Assembly (NCBI GenBank): GCA_964587755.1
Contig: CAZPMC010000010.1
Location: forward strand, 1 to 54,716
Length of the DNA stretch: 54,716 nucleotides
Reading direction: 5' to 3'
DNA from: CAZPMC01 sp964587755
Lineage (GTDB): Bacteria > Bacillota > Clostridia > Acetivibrionales > DTU013
Shown here one piece after another: positions 41,094 through 49,443 of the stretch (positions within the stretch are counted from its first letter, which is position 1; every line of letters starts with the position of its first letter). The translations under genes were made by a program, and so were the position numbers. The notes beneath the pieces are model-generated. The model was given only the letters and a program-made list of their open reading frames with translations, was not told the origin of the DNA and did no database searches.

Positions 41094-42569
41094 TTAATTT
41101 GCATTAAATATATTTATTCCATTCTTAGTCTGCTCTTCCACCTTAGAAGATATTTTATCCAGATACACAAAAATCTCTTCAGACAGTTTTCTGGCCCCAT
41201 TGTACTGCTCCTGGGCATTTTCTGCTGCTTTATCTTTTACTGCGTTTATTACCTTATCTCCTGCATCATGAAATTGTAGATGAAGCTTCCCAAGCTCATC
41301 CCAGTCATTCTTTACTGATGGATGGTCCACTGTTATAGCCTGATAAAAGTGGCCGAAGGCACACTTTGTTCCGTTAGTCTGCAAGGGATATAGCTTCATT
41401 TCATCTACGATTCTTTTCAGGGTATCCATCCACTTTTTATGTGCAGATTTAGCCTTTCCAATTGTTCGCAGAAACTCATCATTACTTATTGCATTTGTGC
41501 TGCCTTGTAAAGCAAGCATCATTTCTTTTACCACATCGGAAAGCTTGTCATCTACTAAACCTATTTCCTTTGCCTGCTGGGCGCTTTTTACCGCATCATC
41601 ATGTATTATATGAGTCATGGCACTAAGCTTCTCAGCATCACTGCTTGAAGCTTCCATAGCCTGACTGATTTGATTTGTTGCAACCCTGATACCCGATGCT
41701 GAATCGCTAATGAACTGCACATCACTAATTGTCTTCCTCAGCATATCTACGTTCTTTTCCATGGTACTGCTTACTATATCAATTTTATTGCTCATTTCAT
41801 GAGTGGACGAAATAGTGTTTTTCATGCTGCTTTGCCCGTCTTCTGCTGCCTCTTGGATACTTGCCACAAATCCTCTTATTCCCTCAAGATTTCTTTTTGT
41901 ATCATCTGCGAGTATCCTGACTTCATCAGCAACCACGGCAAAGCCTTTACCATGCTCCCCTGCTCTTGCCGCTTCAATAGATGCATTTAGCGCCAGCATA
42001 TTTGTTTGATCGGCAATCTCTCCGACACCATCTACTATTTCACTTACCTTTTTCGCCAATTCCACAAGCTCATCGATTTGCTTGTTCATAACATCTGCAG
42101 CGTTTAAAACATCCTCTTTAAGCTCATTTATTTCTTTCAACTGGACAAGGCTCTCATTATTTTTATCCAAAAGCGCCTCAGATGTCTCAGTTAATTCAAG
42201 AAGAGTGTCGGTGGTTTGTGCAATTGAATTGTTTACTTCAGTCATACTTGCTGTTGTTTGCTCCACCACCGCAAGGTTTGATTCGCTAAGCAGCGCCAAA
42301 TCGTTTGCAAAATCGATCAACTTATAGGACATATCTGCCATCTTAACATCAAAATCGCTAAGTGACGCATTTACATCCAACAGCTTTTTTGCCGAATCCG
42401 ACATTTGTTTTTCGTTAGAAAACAGCTTATTGAAGTACTCCAGCACCCTTATGTGGAAAGGATGTTTAGCCCTTGGCTCTTCCAGTTCTTTTCCCTTTAG
42501 CTTCTCCTCTACATAATTCAAAACAGATACAGCTTCACTACATGATTTTCTTTTGAAAATTTTAAGCAC
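41094..42569 (-). CDS. Soluble methyl-accepting chemotaxis protein with C-terminal CZB zinc domain
   Basis: GTG at 42569 follows GAGAGG by 9 nt and gives 491 aa; the longer frame from 42599 has no ribosome site. There is no signal or membrane helix. A coiled-coil MCP signalling domain spans about 60-330, with the CheA/CheW hairpin tip EIADQTNMLALNASIEAARAGEHGKGFAVVADEV. The C-terminal CZB domain has the expected zinc ligands: His in SAHKKWMDTL, Cys and His in GTKCAFGHFY and His in LQFHDAG. CZB receptors sense zinc or oxidants such as hypochlorite. It probably forms an operon with the ZIP gene. Confidence 0.87.
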   Translation of the reverse strand: MLKIFKRKSCSEAVSVLNYVEEKLKGKELEEPRAKHPFHIRVLEYFNKLFSNEKQMSDSAKKLLDVNASLSDFDVKMADMSYKLIDFANDLALLSESNLAVVEQTTASMTEVNNSIAQTTDTLLELTETSEALLDKNNESLVQLKEINELKEDVLNAADVMNKQIDELVELAKKVSEIVDGVGEIADQTNMLALNASIEAARAGEHGKGFAVVADEVRILADDTKRNLEGIRGFVASIQEAAEDGQSSMKNTISSTHEMSNKIDIVSSTMEKNVDMLRKTISDVQFISDSASGIRVATNQISQAMEASSSDAEKLSAMTHIIHDDAVKSAQQAKEIGLVDDKLSDVVKEMMLALQGSTNAISNDEFLRTIGKAKSAHKKWMDTLKRIVDEMKLYPLQTNGTKCAFGHFYQAITVDHPSVKNDWDELGKLHLQFHDAGDKVINAVKDKAAENAQEQYNGARKLSEEIFVYLDKISSKVEEQTKNGINIFNAN

Positions 42570-42667
42570 TGCGTTGCACCTCTCTATTTGTAATATCATA
42601 AGTTACTATACCATTACCCCATTTTATCGCAGCTTTAAACAACATTTTCATGAGCTGAAGCATTAGT

Positions 42668-42847
42668 TTATTTTTGTGGTTCCTTTGACCCTCTCCTGCG
42701 CTGCCTCACACATTCTGTAAGAAGGTATTCAATCTGTGAGTTTATAGAGCGGAAATCATCCTCAGCCCATACTGCAAGCTCTTTCCAAAGAGATGGTGAC
42801 AATCTGAGCAGTATTTGCTTCTTTTCCTTTTCATTCTTTTTATCCAT
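42668..42847 (-). CDS. Short ribbon-helix-helix (Arc-like) protein
   Basis: 59-aa frame: MDKKNEKEKKQILLRLSPSL, then WKELAVWAEDDFRSINSQIE and YLLTECVRQRRRGSKEPQK. The pattern (QILLRLSPSLWKELAVWAEDDFRSINSQIEYLL) is that of Arc/MetJ ribbon-helix-helix DNA-binding domains: a basic beta strand followed by two helices. It starts 5 nt after the SPFH gene stop, so it is translationally linked to it. The small size, good codon pattern and lack of interruption support a real gene. Its DNA target is unknown. Confidence 0.75.
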   Translation of the reverse strand: MDKKNEKEKKQILLRLSPSLWKELAVWAEDDFRSINSQIEYLLTECVRQRRRGSKEPQK

Positions 42848-42852
42848 AGATA

Positions 42853-43863
42853 TCAGTATATTGACCCGCTGTTTACAACCGGCTGTGCATCCTTATTGCC
42901 GCAAAGAACAACAAGAAGATTACTAACCATAGCGGCCTTTCTTTCATCATCCAACTGTACAATATCATTCTCGCTAAGCTTGTTGAGTGCCATTTCAACC
43001 ATGCCAACTGCTCCGTCTACTATCATCTTTCTGGCATCAATAATTGCGGATGCCTGCTGTCTTTGAAGCATAGCAGCAGCAATCTCGGGAGCATAAGCAA
43101 GATGAGTAATTCTGGCTTCAATTATTTCAAGTCCTGCTATCTCAACACGGGACTGAATCTCATCCTTGAGCTTTTCCGCCACCTCCTGGCTGCTTCCCCT
43201 GAGTGTCACCTCTTCTCCTTCCTCAGACACATCATAAGGATACATCCTGGCAATATTTCTAAGAGCCGAATCGCATTGAATTGAGAGGTAAGCCTTATAA
43301 TTATCGACATTAAACACGGCCTTTGCTGTATTTACTACACGCCATATAACAACAATTCCTATTTCGACAGGATTCCCAAGCCGGTCATTTATCTTCTGCT
43401 TATTGTTGTTAAGAGTCATCGTCTTGAGGGAAATTATTTTGGAGGGGATATTCACAGTTACATTGCCTGTTTGTTTATTCAACTGTGTAACAGGATTCTG
43501 ATCTTCCGTAGCAGTTGCAGCTCCTCGGACTGAAGCGGGGTTAACTGCAGAAACAAAGGGATTGACATAGAAAAAGCCTTCTCCCTTGAGGGTCCCTATG
43601 TATTTTCCAAACAGCGTTAAAACAAGTGCTTCTTTAGGTTTGAGAATTTTAAGCCCCATGAACGGTATCCAGCAAACACATGAGTAAAGGATACCTAGTA
43701 TAAGCAAAATTGTACCTAATACATTATTAATGCCATTTTCAAGAAGTATAGCCCCAGCAATAATTGCGGCAAAGCCCGCCAGCGTAAGAAAAATACATAA
43801 TATGAGCATACCCATGCCATTTCTTGCCTTAAACTCAATCTCTTTTGAGTAGTTTTCCTTCAT
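42853..43863 (-). CDS. SPFH/band-7 domain membrane protein
   Basis: 336 aa after AGGGGGG. Two N-terminal hydrophobic segments (about 18-42 and 48-70, GMLILCIFLTLAGFAAIIAGAI and VLGTILLILGILYSCVCWIPF) anchor it. The SPFH domain follows (LKPKEALVLTLFGKYIGTLKGEGFFYVNPF; VEIGIVVIWRVVNTAKAVFNVDNY; IEEARITHLAYAPEIAAAMLQRQQA-like block). Such flotillin/stomatin-like proteins oligomerise at the membrane and often control proteases or lipid domains. The paired downstream RHH gene is a conserved-looking arrangement of unknown meaning. Confidence 0.87.
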   Translation of the reverse strand: MKENYSKEIEFKARNGMGMLILCIFLTLAGFAAIIAGAILLENGINNVLGTILLILGILYSCVCWIPFMGLKILKPKEALVLTLFGKYIGTLKGEGFFYVNPFVSAVNPASVRGAATATEDQNPVTQLNKQTGNVTVNIPSKIISLKTMTLNNNKQKINDRLGNPVEIGIVVIWRVVNTAKAVFNVDNYKAYLSIQCDSALRNIARMYPYDVSEEGEEVTLRGSSQEVAEKLKDEIQSRVEIAGLEIIEARITHLAYAPEIAAAMLQRQQASAIIDARKMIVDGAVGMVEMALNKLSENDIVQLDDERKAAMVSNLLVVLCGNKDAQPVVNSGSIY

Positions 43864-44030
43864 ATAAAACCCCCCTTAATATAATATTGATATTATAATA
43901 ATATCACTATAATATGGTTCTGTGAAGAAATTTTTAAATTTTACAATGAGTGTTTGTTGTTTGTGGATAATTGGTCATAAATAAGCAAAAGATAATTATT
44001 GCTTACTTTATTATAAATTTCGGAGGAAAT

Positions 44031-45599
44031 ATGAATATAAACAATTCTAAAAATTTTAAAACACCGCCAGAATCCTATTGGATAGCTTCCACCAATAGGA
44101 CTGATTATCCGTCTTTGGATGAGGATAAAAAGGTTGATATAGTAATTATCGGTGGTGGTTTTGTCGGTATATCAACAGCTTATATGCTTATCAACGAAGG
44201 ATTGAAGGTTGCAGTAATTGAAGCGGACCGTATTCTTCAAGGTACCACCGGTCATACAACCGCAAAGATCACTTCTCAGCATGGGCTGATTTACAGCAAA
44301 ATAAAAAGCAAATTAAGCGAGGAGTTTGCAACCCAATATGCCGATGCAAACGAAACTGCTATTAAGTTCATTGAAAAAACGGTAAAAGAAAATGAAATAG
44401 AATGTGATTTTGTAGAGCAATCAGCCTATGTTTTTACCTATCGTGACGGGTACGCTGATAAAATCCTCGAGGAGGCAAATTTAGCTTCTTCACTTGGAAT
44501 AAAAGCTTCCTACCTGGAGGAAATACCTCTTCCTTTTGAAATTAAAGCAGCAGTCCGCTTTGATAATCAAGCACAGTTCCATCCACTGAAATATTTATTA
44601 AAGCTTGCAGGAAATATTTCCAAAAAGGGCTGTCAAATATTTGAAAACAGCAGAGTTGTTGATATTGAAGACAATAATAATAAGTATGTTGTCATCACAG
44701 ACAAAGGCAGAAGGTTAGCTTGTGAAAAGCTTATTATTGCCTCACACTATCCTTGCTATAATAAAGCCGGGTTATATTTCTCCAGGTTGTGGACTGACCG
44801 TTCTTATGTTCTTGGAATAAAAGCAAAAGAAAAGTATCCTGGCGGAATGTATATAACTGCGGAAGAGCCCGGCCGTTCACTTCGGAGCCAAAATACAGAT
44901 GATGGTGAACTCATAATTGTCGGCGGGGAACATCATAAAACCGGTCAGGGCGAAGATACCATCAAGCACTATGAGGCACTGGTGGATTACGCCAACGAAA
45001 ACTTTAGTGTTTTAGATATACCTTACCGGTGGTCTACACAGGATTGCATGACATTGGACAATATACCTTATATAGGCCATTTTAAATCTGATACGCCTAA
45101 TATGTATATTGCTACAGGCTTTGGAAAATGGGGAATGACTAACTCAACAGTCGCATCAATGATTATTCGGGACTTGATAATAGAGGGCACAAGTCCATGG
45201 CAGGACGTTTACAACCCTTCCCGGCAAACAATAGCTGCCTCGGCAAAAACCTTCGTTGTGGAAAATTTAAATGTTGCCAAGGAACTGATAAAGGGAAAAC
45301 TGACTTCACTGCCTGATGATGTCGAGCTCTCACCAGGAGAGGGAAGAGTTATTGAGGCTGACGGTGAAAGAGCAGGTGCATATAAGGATAATAACGGCAC
45401 TGTTCACATAGTAAATACCACTTGCACACACATGGGGTGCGAGCTTATGTGGAATTCTGCCGAAAAAACATGGGATTGTCCTTGTCATGGCTCAAGGTTC
45501 TCATATGAGGGTGATGTAGTAGAAGGCCCCGCCCTTAATCCATTGGATAGAAACAATGATGTGAATACAGTGGAGAAGATAATAAAGGATCGTTTTTAA
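44031..45599 (+). CDS. DAO-type FAD oxidoreductase with C-terminal Rieske [2Fe-2S] domain
   Basis: ATG 44031 lies after CGGAGGAA and gives 522 aa; the frame is open upstream to 43971 without a ribosome site. The N-terminal part is a D-amino-acid oxidase/glycine oxidase-like FAD domain (DIVIIGGGFVGISTAYMLINEG; GTTGHTTAKITSQHG; ATGFGKWGMTNSTVAS). The last ~75 residues are a Rieske domain with ligands in CTHMGCELMW and CPCHGSRF. The fusion family is widespread in Firmicutes, but its substrate is uncertain. The [2Fe-2S] cluster would pass electrons from FAD to an unknown acceptor. No obvious partner is adjacent. Confidence 0.87.
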   Translation: MNINNSKNFKTPPESYWIASTNRTDYPSLDEDKKVDIVIIGGGFVGISTAYMLINEGLKVAVIEADRILQGTTGHTTAKITSQHGLIYSKIKSKLSEEFATQYADANETAIKFIEKTVKENEIECDFVEQSAYVFTYRDGYADKILEEANLASSLGIKASYLEEIPLPFEIKAAVRFDNQAQFHPLKYLLKLAGNISKKGCQIFENSRVVDIEDNNNKYVVITDKGRRLACEKLIIASHYPCYNKAGLYFSRLWTDRSYVLGIKAKEKYPGGMYITAEEPGRSLRSQNTDDGELIIVGGEHHKTGQGEDTIKHYEALVDYANENFSVLDIPYRWSTQDCMTLDNIPYIGHFKSDTPNMYIATGFGKWGMTNSTVASMIIRDLIIEGTSPWQDVYNPSRQTIAASAKTFVVENLNVAKELIKGKLTSLPDDVELSPGEGRVIEADGERAGAYKDNNGTVHIVNTTCTHMGCELMWNSAEKTWDCPCHGSRFSYEGDVVEGPALNPLDRNNDVNTVEKIIKDRF

Positions 45600-45713
45600 C
45601 ACGGGGACGGTTCTTCAATTAACACGGGGACGGTTCTTCAAGAAATGAAATTAGGAAAAAAGGACCCGCCTTTCTGCTTCAAGGCAGGAAGAACTCTCCC
45701 CTTCTCTTTTTTT
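45598..45713 (+). repeat. REP-like element A: tandem GGGGACGGTTCTT units with hairpin
   Basis: AACACGGGGACGGTTCTTCA occurs twice with a 23-bp period (45598-45617, 45621-45640), starting at the stop codon of the Rieske gene. The second unit pairs imperfectly with AAGAACTCTCCCC (about 45689-45701), followed by a T-rich run. Related GGGAC(G/A)GTTCTT hairpins occur near 49281 and 52911. It may also act as a terminator. Confidence 0.6.
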
Positions 45714-45793
45714 CTTTGCTGACGTATTACAGGCACAGACTCGCTCTCTCCGGCAGACCTGCGCCTTTAAAAAAACTTAATGCTTTATTGATC

Positions 45794-46543
45794 TCATTCG
45801 TAGTCAACCACATCAACCCAGGAAAGCAGGAAATCACGTTCCTCAGGCTTTCCCTTCACCGACTGCGAGGCTGCAACAATTGGCAGCCATTTTTGAACAT
45901 ATTGCATTGCAGTATCGCTTTTTTTACAGTACAGATGAATATACTTATTAGCAGTATCAATATCATCACCCAGATGGAAAAGCAGATATGTTCTTGCTAC
46001 ATCTGCAGAGGCATTTCCCTGGGTGGCGTGTGACCAGTCAAGAATATAAGGCTTTCCTTCTTTAGTGATTATTATATTGCTTGGATTAAAGTCTCCGTGA
46101 CAGAGCTTATCATGCTTTGGCATTCCCTCAAGGCGTGTATGCAAATCATAACGGGTAGTGGCATCAAGCTTTGACTCAGATATCTTTCTGTGCATTTTAT
46201 CCTTAAGCTTATTCAGCTGAGGAGCCTTCTTTGAGAACATTTCCATCTGCAAATCCACTAACAGATTCAAATATTCATCACGCTTATGAGGATTTCGCTT
46301 CATTAGCTCTGCCAGATTATCCCCCTCAATAAACTCTAAAACTATTGCCCACTTGCCCTCTATTTTTGTAACCTCGATTATTTCTGGAACACTCAGCCCG
46401 GTTTCTTCTACACGAGCATGGTTTAAGGCTTCGTTAAGAACATCAGATTTCCGATAGCCCTCATCAAAAACCTTGATTGCTTTGTCACCGTCACGATAAA
46501 CCGTTTTATTTGCTCTTACAGCAATGACTTTGTCCAATTTCAT
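45794..46543 (-). CDS. APH/choline-kinase-like phosphotransferase
   Basis: ATG 46543 follows GGGAGGAG, 13 nt after the AdhE stop, giving 249 aa. It has the aminoglycoside phosphotransferase/kinase fold: DKAIKVFDEGYRKSDVLNEA (Lys), IVLEFIEGDNLAELM, the catalytic CHGDFNPSNIII and the metal Asp in YILDWSHATQGNASADVART. It resembles the TIGR02172 group of small kinases of unknown substrate. Its position directly behind adhE suggests co-transcription, but no functional link is evident. Confidence 0.8.
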   Translation of the reverse strand: MKLDKVIAVRANKTVYRDGDKAIKVFDEGYRKSDVLNEALNHARVEETGLSVPEIIEVTKIEGKWAIVLEFIEGDNLAELMKRNPHKRDEYLNLLVDLQMEMFSKKAPQLNKLKDKMHRKISESKLDATTRYDLHTRLEGMPKHDKLCHGDFNPSNIIITKEGKPYILDWSHATQGNASADVARTYLLFHLGDDIDTANKYIHLYCKKSDTAMQYVQKWLPIVAASQSVKGKPEERDFLLSWVDVVDYE

Positions 46544-46556
46544 TTTATTCTCCTCC

Positions 46557-49166
46557 CTATTTACCATAGTAAGCATTCATATACATCTGTTTAATCTCAC
46601 TCAACAGCGGATAGCGGGGATTGGCACCGGTGCACTGGTCATCGAAGGCCTGTTCCACCATTTCATCGAGGCGTTCAAGAAAAGCTTGTTCATCAACACC
46701 ATAATCCTTTATGGTTCTTTTTATACCAACCTTTTCTTTTAACTCGTCAATCGCTTTTATAAGGCTTTCCAGCTTTTCACTTTCATTTTTGCCCCTAAAT
46801 CCAAGATAATCTGCAATTTCAGCATACCGTAATAGGGTATTGGGGTGTTCATATTGTGGAAAGGTTCCCATTTTGGTTGGTGCAGAGGCTGCATTAAAGC
46901 GTATTACTTCGTTAATCATAAGGGCGTTGCTGATTCCATGGGGCAGACTGTAGAAGGAGCCAAGCTTATGAGCCATAGAATGGCAAGCTCCGAGAAACGC
47001 ATTTGCAAATGACATGCCTGCCATTGTCGCGGCATTTGCCATCTTTTCACGAGCAAGCGGGTCATTGCACCCATCATTATATGCCCGAGGCAGATACTCA
47101 AAAATAATTTTCAGCGCGCCTAATGCCAAACTGTCAGTGTAGTCTGTTGCAAGCATGGATACATATGCCTCCAGTGCATGGGTTAGTGCATCAATTCCGG
47201 AGACTGCTGTCAACCCCTTTGGCGCATCCATCATCATATTTGCATCAACAATAGCCATATTAGGCATAAGCTCATAATCGGCAAGAGGATATTTAACCCC
47301 CGTTTTTTCATCTGTTATAACCGCAAAGGGTGTAACCTCTGAGCCTGTTCCTGCTGTGGTAGGGATAGCAACGAAGTATGCCTTTTCCCCCATCCTGGGG
47401 AAGGTATAAACCCTTTTCCGAATGTCCATGAAACGCATTGCCATATCCATGAAATCTACATCGGGGTGCTCGTACAGGACCCACATTATCTTTGCAGCAT
47501 CCATTGGAGAGCCTCCTCCAACAGCAATGATAGTATCAGGCTCAAACATTCTCATTTGCTCAGCTCCCACTATAGCAGAGGCCAGTGTAGGATCAGGTTC
47601 AATATTATAAAATGTAGTATGGTTAATACCCATCTCATCCAGCTTATCAGCTATAGTCTTAGTATACCCGTTTTTATACAGGAATTTATCTGTTACAATA
47701 AACGCTCTTTTCTTGTTCAAAACAGCTTTTAGTTCGTCAAGTGCTATAGGAAGGCAGCCTTTTTTGATATAAACCTTTTCAGGAGTTCTGAACCACAGCA
47801 TGTTTTCTCTCCTTTCAGCAACGGTTTTGATATTCAGAAGGTGCTTTACACCCACATTATCGCTCACTGAGTTATTGCCCCATGAGCCACAGCCAAGAGT
47901 AAGAGAAGGTGCCAGCTTGAAATTGTACAAGTCTCCGATTCCACCATGGGATGACGGGGTGTTCACCAGAATACGGCAGGTTTTCATTCTCTGAGAAAAC
48001 TCATTCATTTTATCTGCTTCTGTCTCAGTATTAATGTATACAGAGGCTGTATGTCCATAACCTCCGTCAGCAATCAAACGTTCAGCCTTATTCAACGCAT
48101 CCTTAAATCCCTTTGCACGATATAGTGCAAGTACGGGAGACAATTTCTCATGGGCAAATTCCTCTGAAAGCTCAACACTTTCCACCTCGCCAATAAGTAT
48201 TTTCGTTGTATCAGGCACTGATATTCCTGCAAGAGAGGCTACGGTACAAGCACTTTGCCCGACGATTTTTGCATTTAGCGAGCCGTTGATAATTATCGTT
48301 TTTCTAATCTTTTCTGTTTCTATTGGGTTAAGAATGTAACAGCCTCTTGCAGCAAATTCTTGCTTTACCTTTTCATACACCTTATCTAAAGCAATGATAG
48401 ATTGCTCCGATGCACAAATCATTCCATTATCAAATACCTTTGAATGAATAATAGAATTAACTGCTAAAAGGATGTCTGCAGAATCATCAATTATTACAGG
48501 TGTATTGCCCGGTCCAACTCCAATTGCAGGCTTTCCGCTTGAATATGCAGCTTTTACCATACCATGGCCACCTGTTGCGAGAATAATATCCGCTTCCTTC
48601 ATTACAAGATTTGTCATTTCCAGGCTGGGGATATCAATCCAGCCTATGATTCCCTCGGGAGCCCCTGCAGCAACTGCTGCTACTAATATAACTTTAGCCG
48701 CGGCAATCGTACAGCTTTTCGCTCTGGGATGGGGGCTTATAATAATGCCATTTCTAGTTTTTAGAGCAATTAAGGTCTTAAATATGGCTGTAGAGGTCGG
48801 ATTCGTTGTGGGTATAATAGCTGCAATAACTCCAACAGGCTCAGCTATCTTTTTTATGCCAAATACCTTATCTTCCTCTATAACACCACAGGTTTTAGTA
48901 TCCTTATATGCATTATATACATACTCTGCCGCGTAATGATTTTTTATGACCTTGTCCTCGACTACTCCCATTCCGCTCTCTTCAACAGCCATTTTAGCAA
49001 GAGGTATTCTCATTTTATTTGCAGCCGAAGCAGCAGCAAAGAAAATCTTATCTACCTGCTCCTGTGTATATGATGAAAAGATCTTCTGCGCTGCTTTTAT
49101 TCTATCAAGTGCTGCTATTAGCTTTTCAACGTTATCAACTACTTCATATTTTTTTACCTTATCCAT
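46557..49166 (-). CDS. adhE: Bifunctional acetaldehyde-CoA/alcohol dehydrogenase AdhE
   Basis: 869 aa, ATG after AAGGAGAT. The N-terminal half (about 1-430) is a CoA-acylating aldehyde dehydrogenase with catalytic Cys in FDNGMICASEQSIIAL and the NAD motif GVGPGNTPVII. The C-terminal half is an iron-type alcohol dehydrogenase with GGGSPMDAAKIMWV and metal ligands in AIVDANMMMDAP and FLGACHSMAHKLGSFYSLPHG. It reduces acetyl-CoA to ethanol with two NADH in fermentation. A perfect Rex-type box lies 25 bp upstream of the ATG, so redox (NADH/NAD+) control is expected. Confidence 0.95.
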   Translation of the reverse strand: MDKVKKYEVVDNVEKLIAALDRIKAAQKIFSSYTQEQVDKIFFAAASAANKMRIPLAKMAVEESGMGVVEDKVIKNHYAAEYVYNAYKDTKTCGVIEEDKVFGIKKIAEPVGVIAAIIPTTNPTSTAIFKTLIALKTRNGIIISPHPRAKSCTIAAAKVILVAAVAAGAPEGIIGWIDIPSLEMTNLVMKEADIILATGGHGMVKAAYSSGKPAIGVGPGNTPVIIDDSADILLAVNSIIHSKVFDNGMICASEQSIIALDKVYEKVKQEFAARGCYILNPIETEKIRKTIIINGSLNAKIVGQSACTVASLAGISVPDTTKILIGEVESVELSEEFAHEKLSPVLALYRAKGFKDALNKAERLIADGGYGHTASVYINTETEADKMNEFSQRMKTCRILVNTPSSHGGIGDLYNFKLAPSLTLGCGSWGNNSVSDNVGVKHLLNIKTVAERRENMLWFRTPEKVYIKKGCLPIALDELKAVLNKKRAFIVTDKFLYKNGYTKTIADKLDEMGINHTTFYNIEPDPTLASAIVGAEQMRMFEPDTIIAVGGGSPMDAAKIMWVLYEHPDVDFMDMAMRFMDIRKRVYTFPRMGEKAYFVAIPTTAGTGSEVTPFAVITDEKTGVKYPLADYELMPNMAIVDANMMMDAPKGLTAVSGIDALTHALEAYVSMLATDYTDSLALGALKIIFEYLPRAYNDGCNDPLAREKMANAATMAGMSFANAFLGACHSMAHKLGSFYSLPHGISNALMINEVIRFNAASAPTKMGTFPQYEHPNTLLRYAEIADYLGFRGKNESEKLESLIKAIDELKEKVGIKRTIKDYGVDEQAFLERLDEMVEQAFDDQCTGANPRYPLLSEIKQMYMNAYYGK

Positions 49167-49190
49167 ATGGCATCTCCTTACTTTTTTACC

Positions 49191-49206
49191 TGTTAATATT
49201 TTAACA
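49191..49206 (-). promoter_or_regulatory. Rex-type operator upstream of adhE
   Basis: TGTTAATATTTTAACA is a perfect 6-4-6 palindrome matching the core of the Rex consensus TTGTTAANNNNTTAACAA, lacking only the outermost bases. It lies 25-40 bp before the adhE ATG. Rex represses fermentation genes when NADH is low. Confidence 0.75.
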
Positions 49207-49281
49207 CTCCTATGTCAGCTGTAAATCTAAAAATTCTCAATTTATTTATATATTTCCCCCGTCTGGTGATATAAATTCAGA

Positions 49282-49317
49282 AAGAGGGACGGTTCTTTCT
49301 AAAGAACGGTCTCTCTT
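49282..49317. repeat. REP-like element B: GGGACGGTTCTT hairpin
   Basis: Arms 49282-49298 and 49301-49317 pair with two mismatches around a 2-nt loop. The arm AAGAGGGACGGTTCTTT shares its core with elements A and C. It lies in the 277-bp gap between the start of adhE and the end of the decarboxylase beta gene, and could serve as a terminator for the decarboxylase operon. Confidence 0.6.
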
Positions 49318-49443
49318 AATGCCTGTTAGGCATAAAATGAATCTAGCGGACAACCATTAAGGCCATCCACTAGATTAATCTAAACTTCATTTTGCTTGAG
49401 CCCCACCCCAAAATTTGACGTAGAGCCATTTTTTATCATAATC

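Noticed and set aside
45598..45640. Tandem repeats as a CRISPR array
   Set aside because: There are only two units with a 3-bp spacing and no spacers or cas genes; similar single units occur elsewhere as hairpins.
48472..48936. 154-aa plus-strand frame
   Set aside because: It lies antisense to the aldehyde dehydrogenase half of adhE and mirrors its codon pattern.
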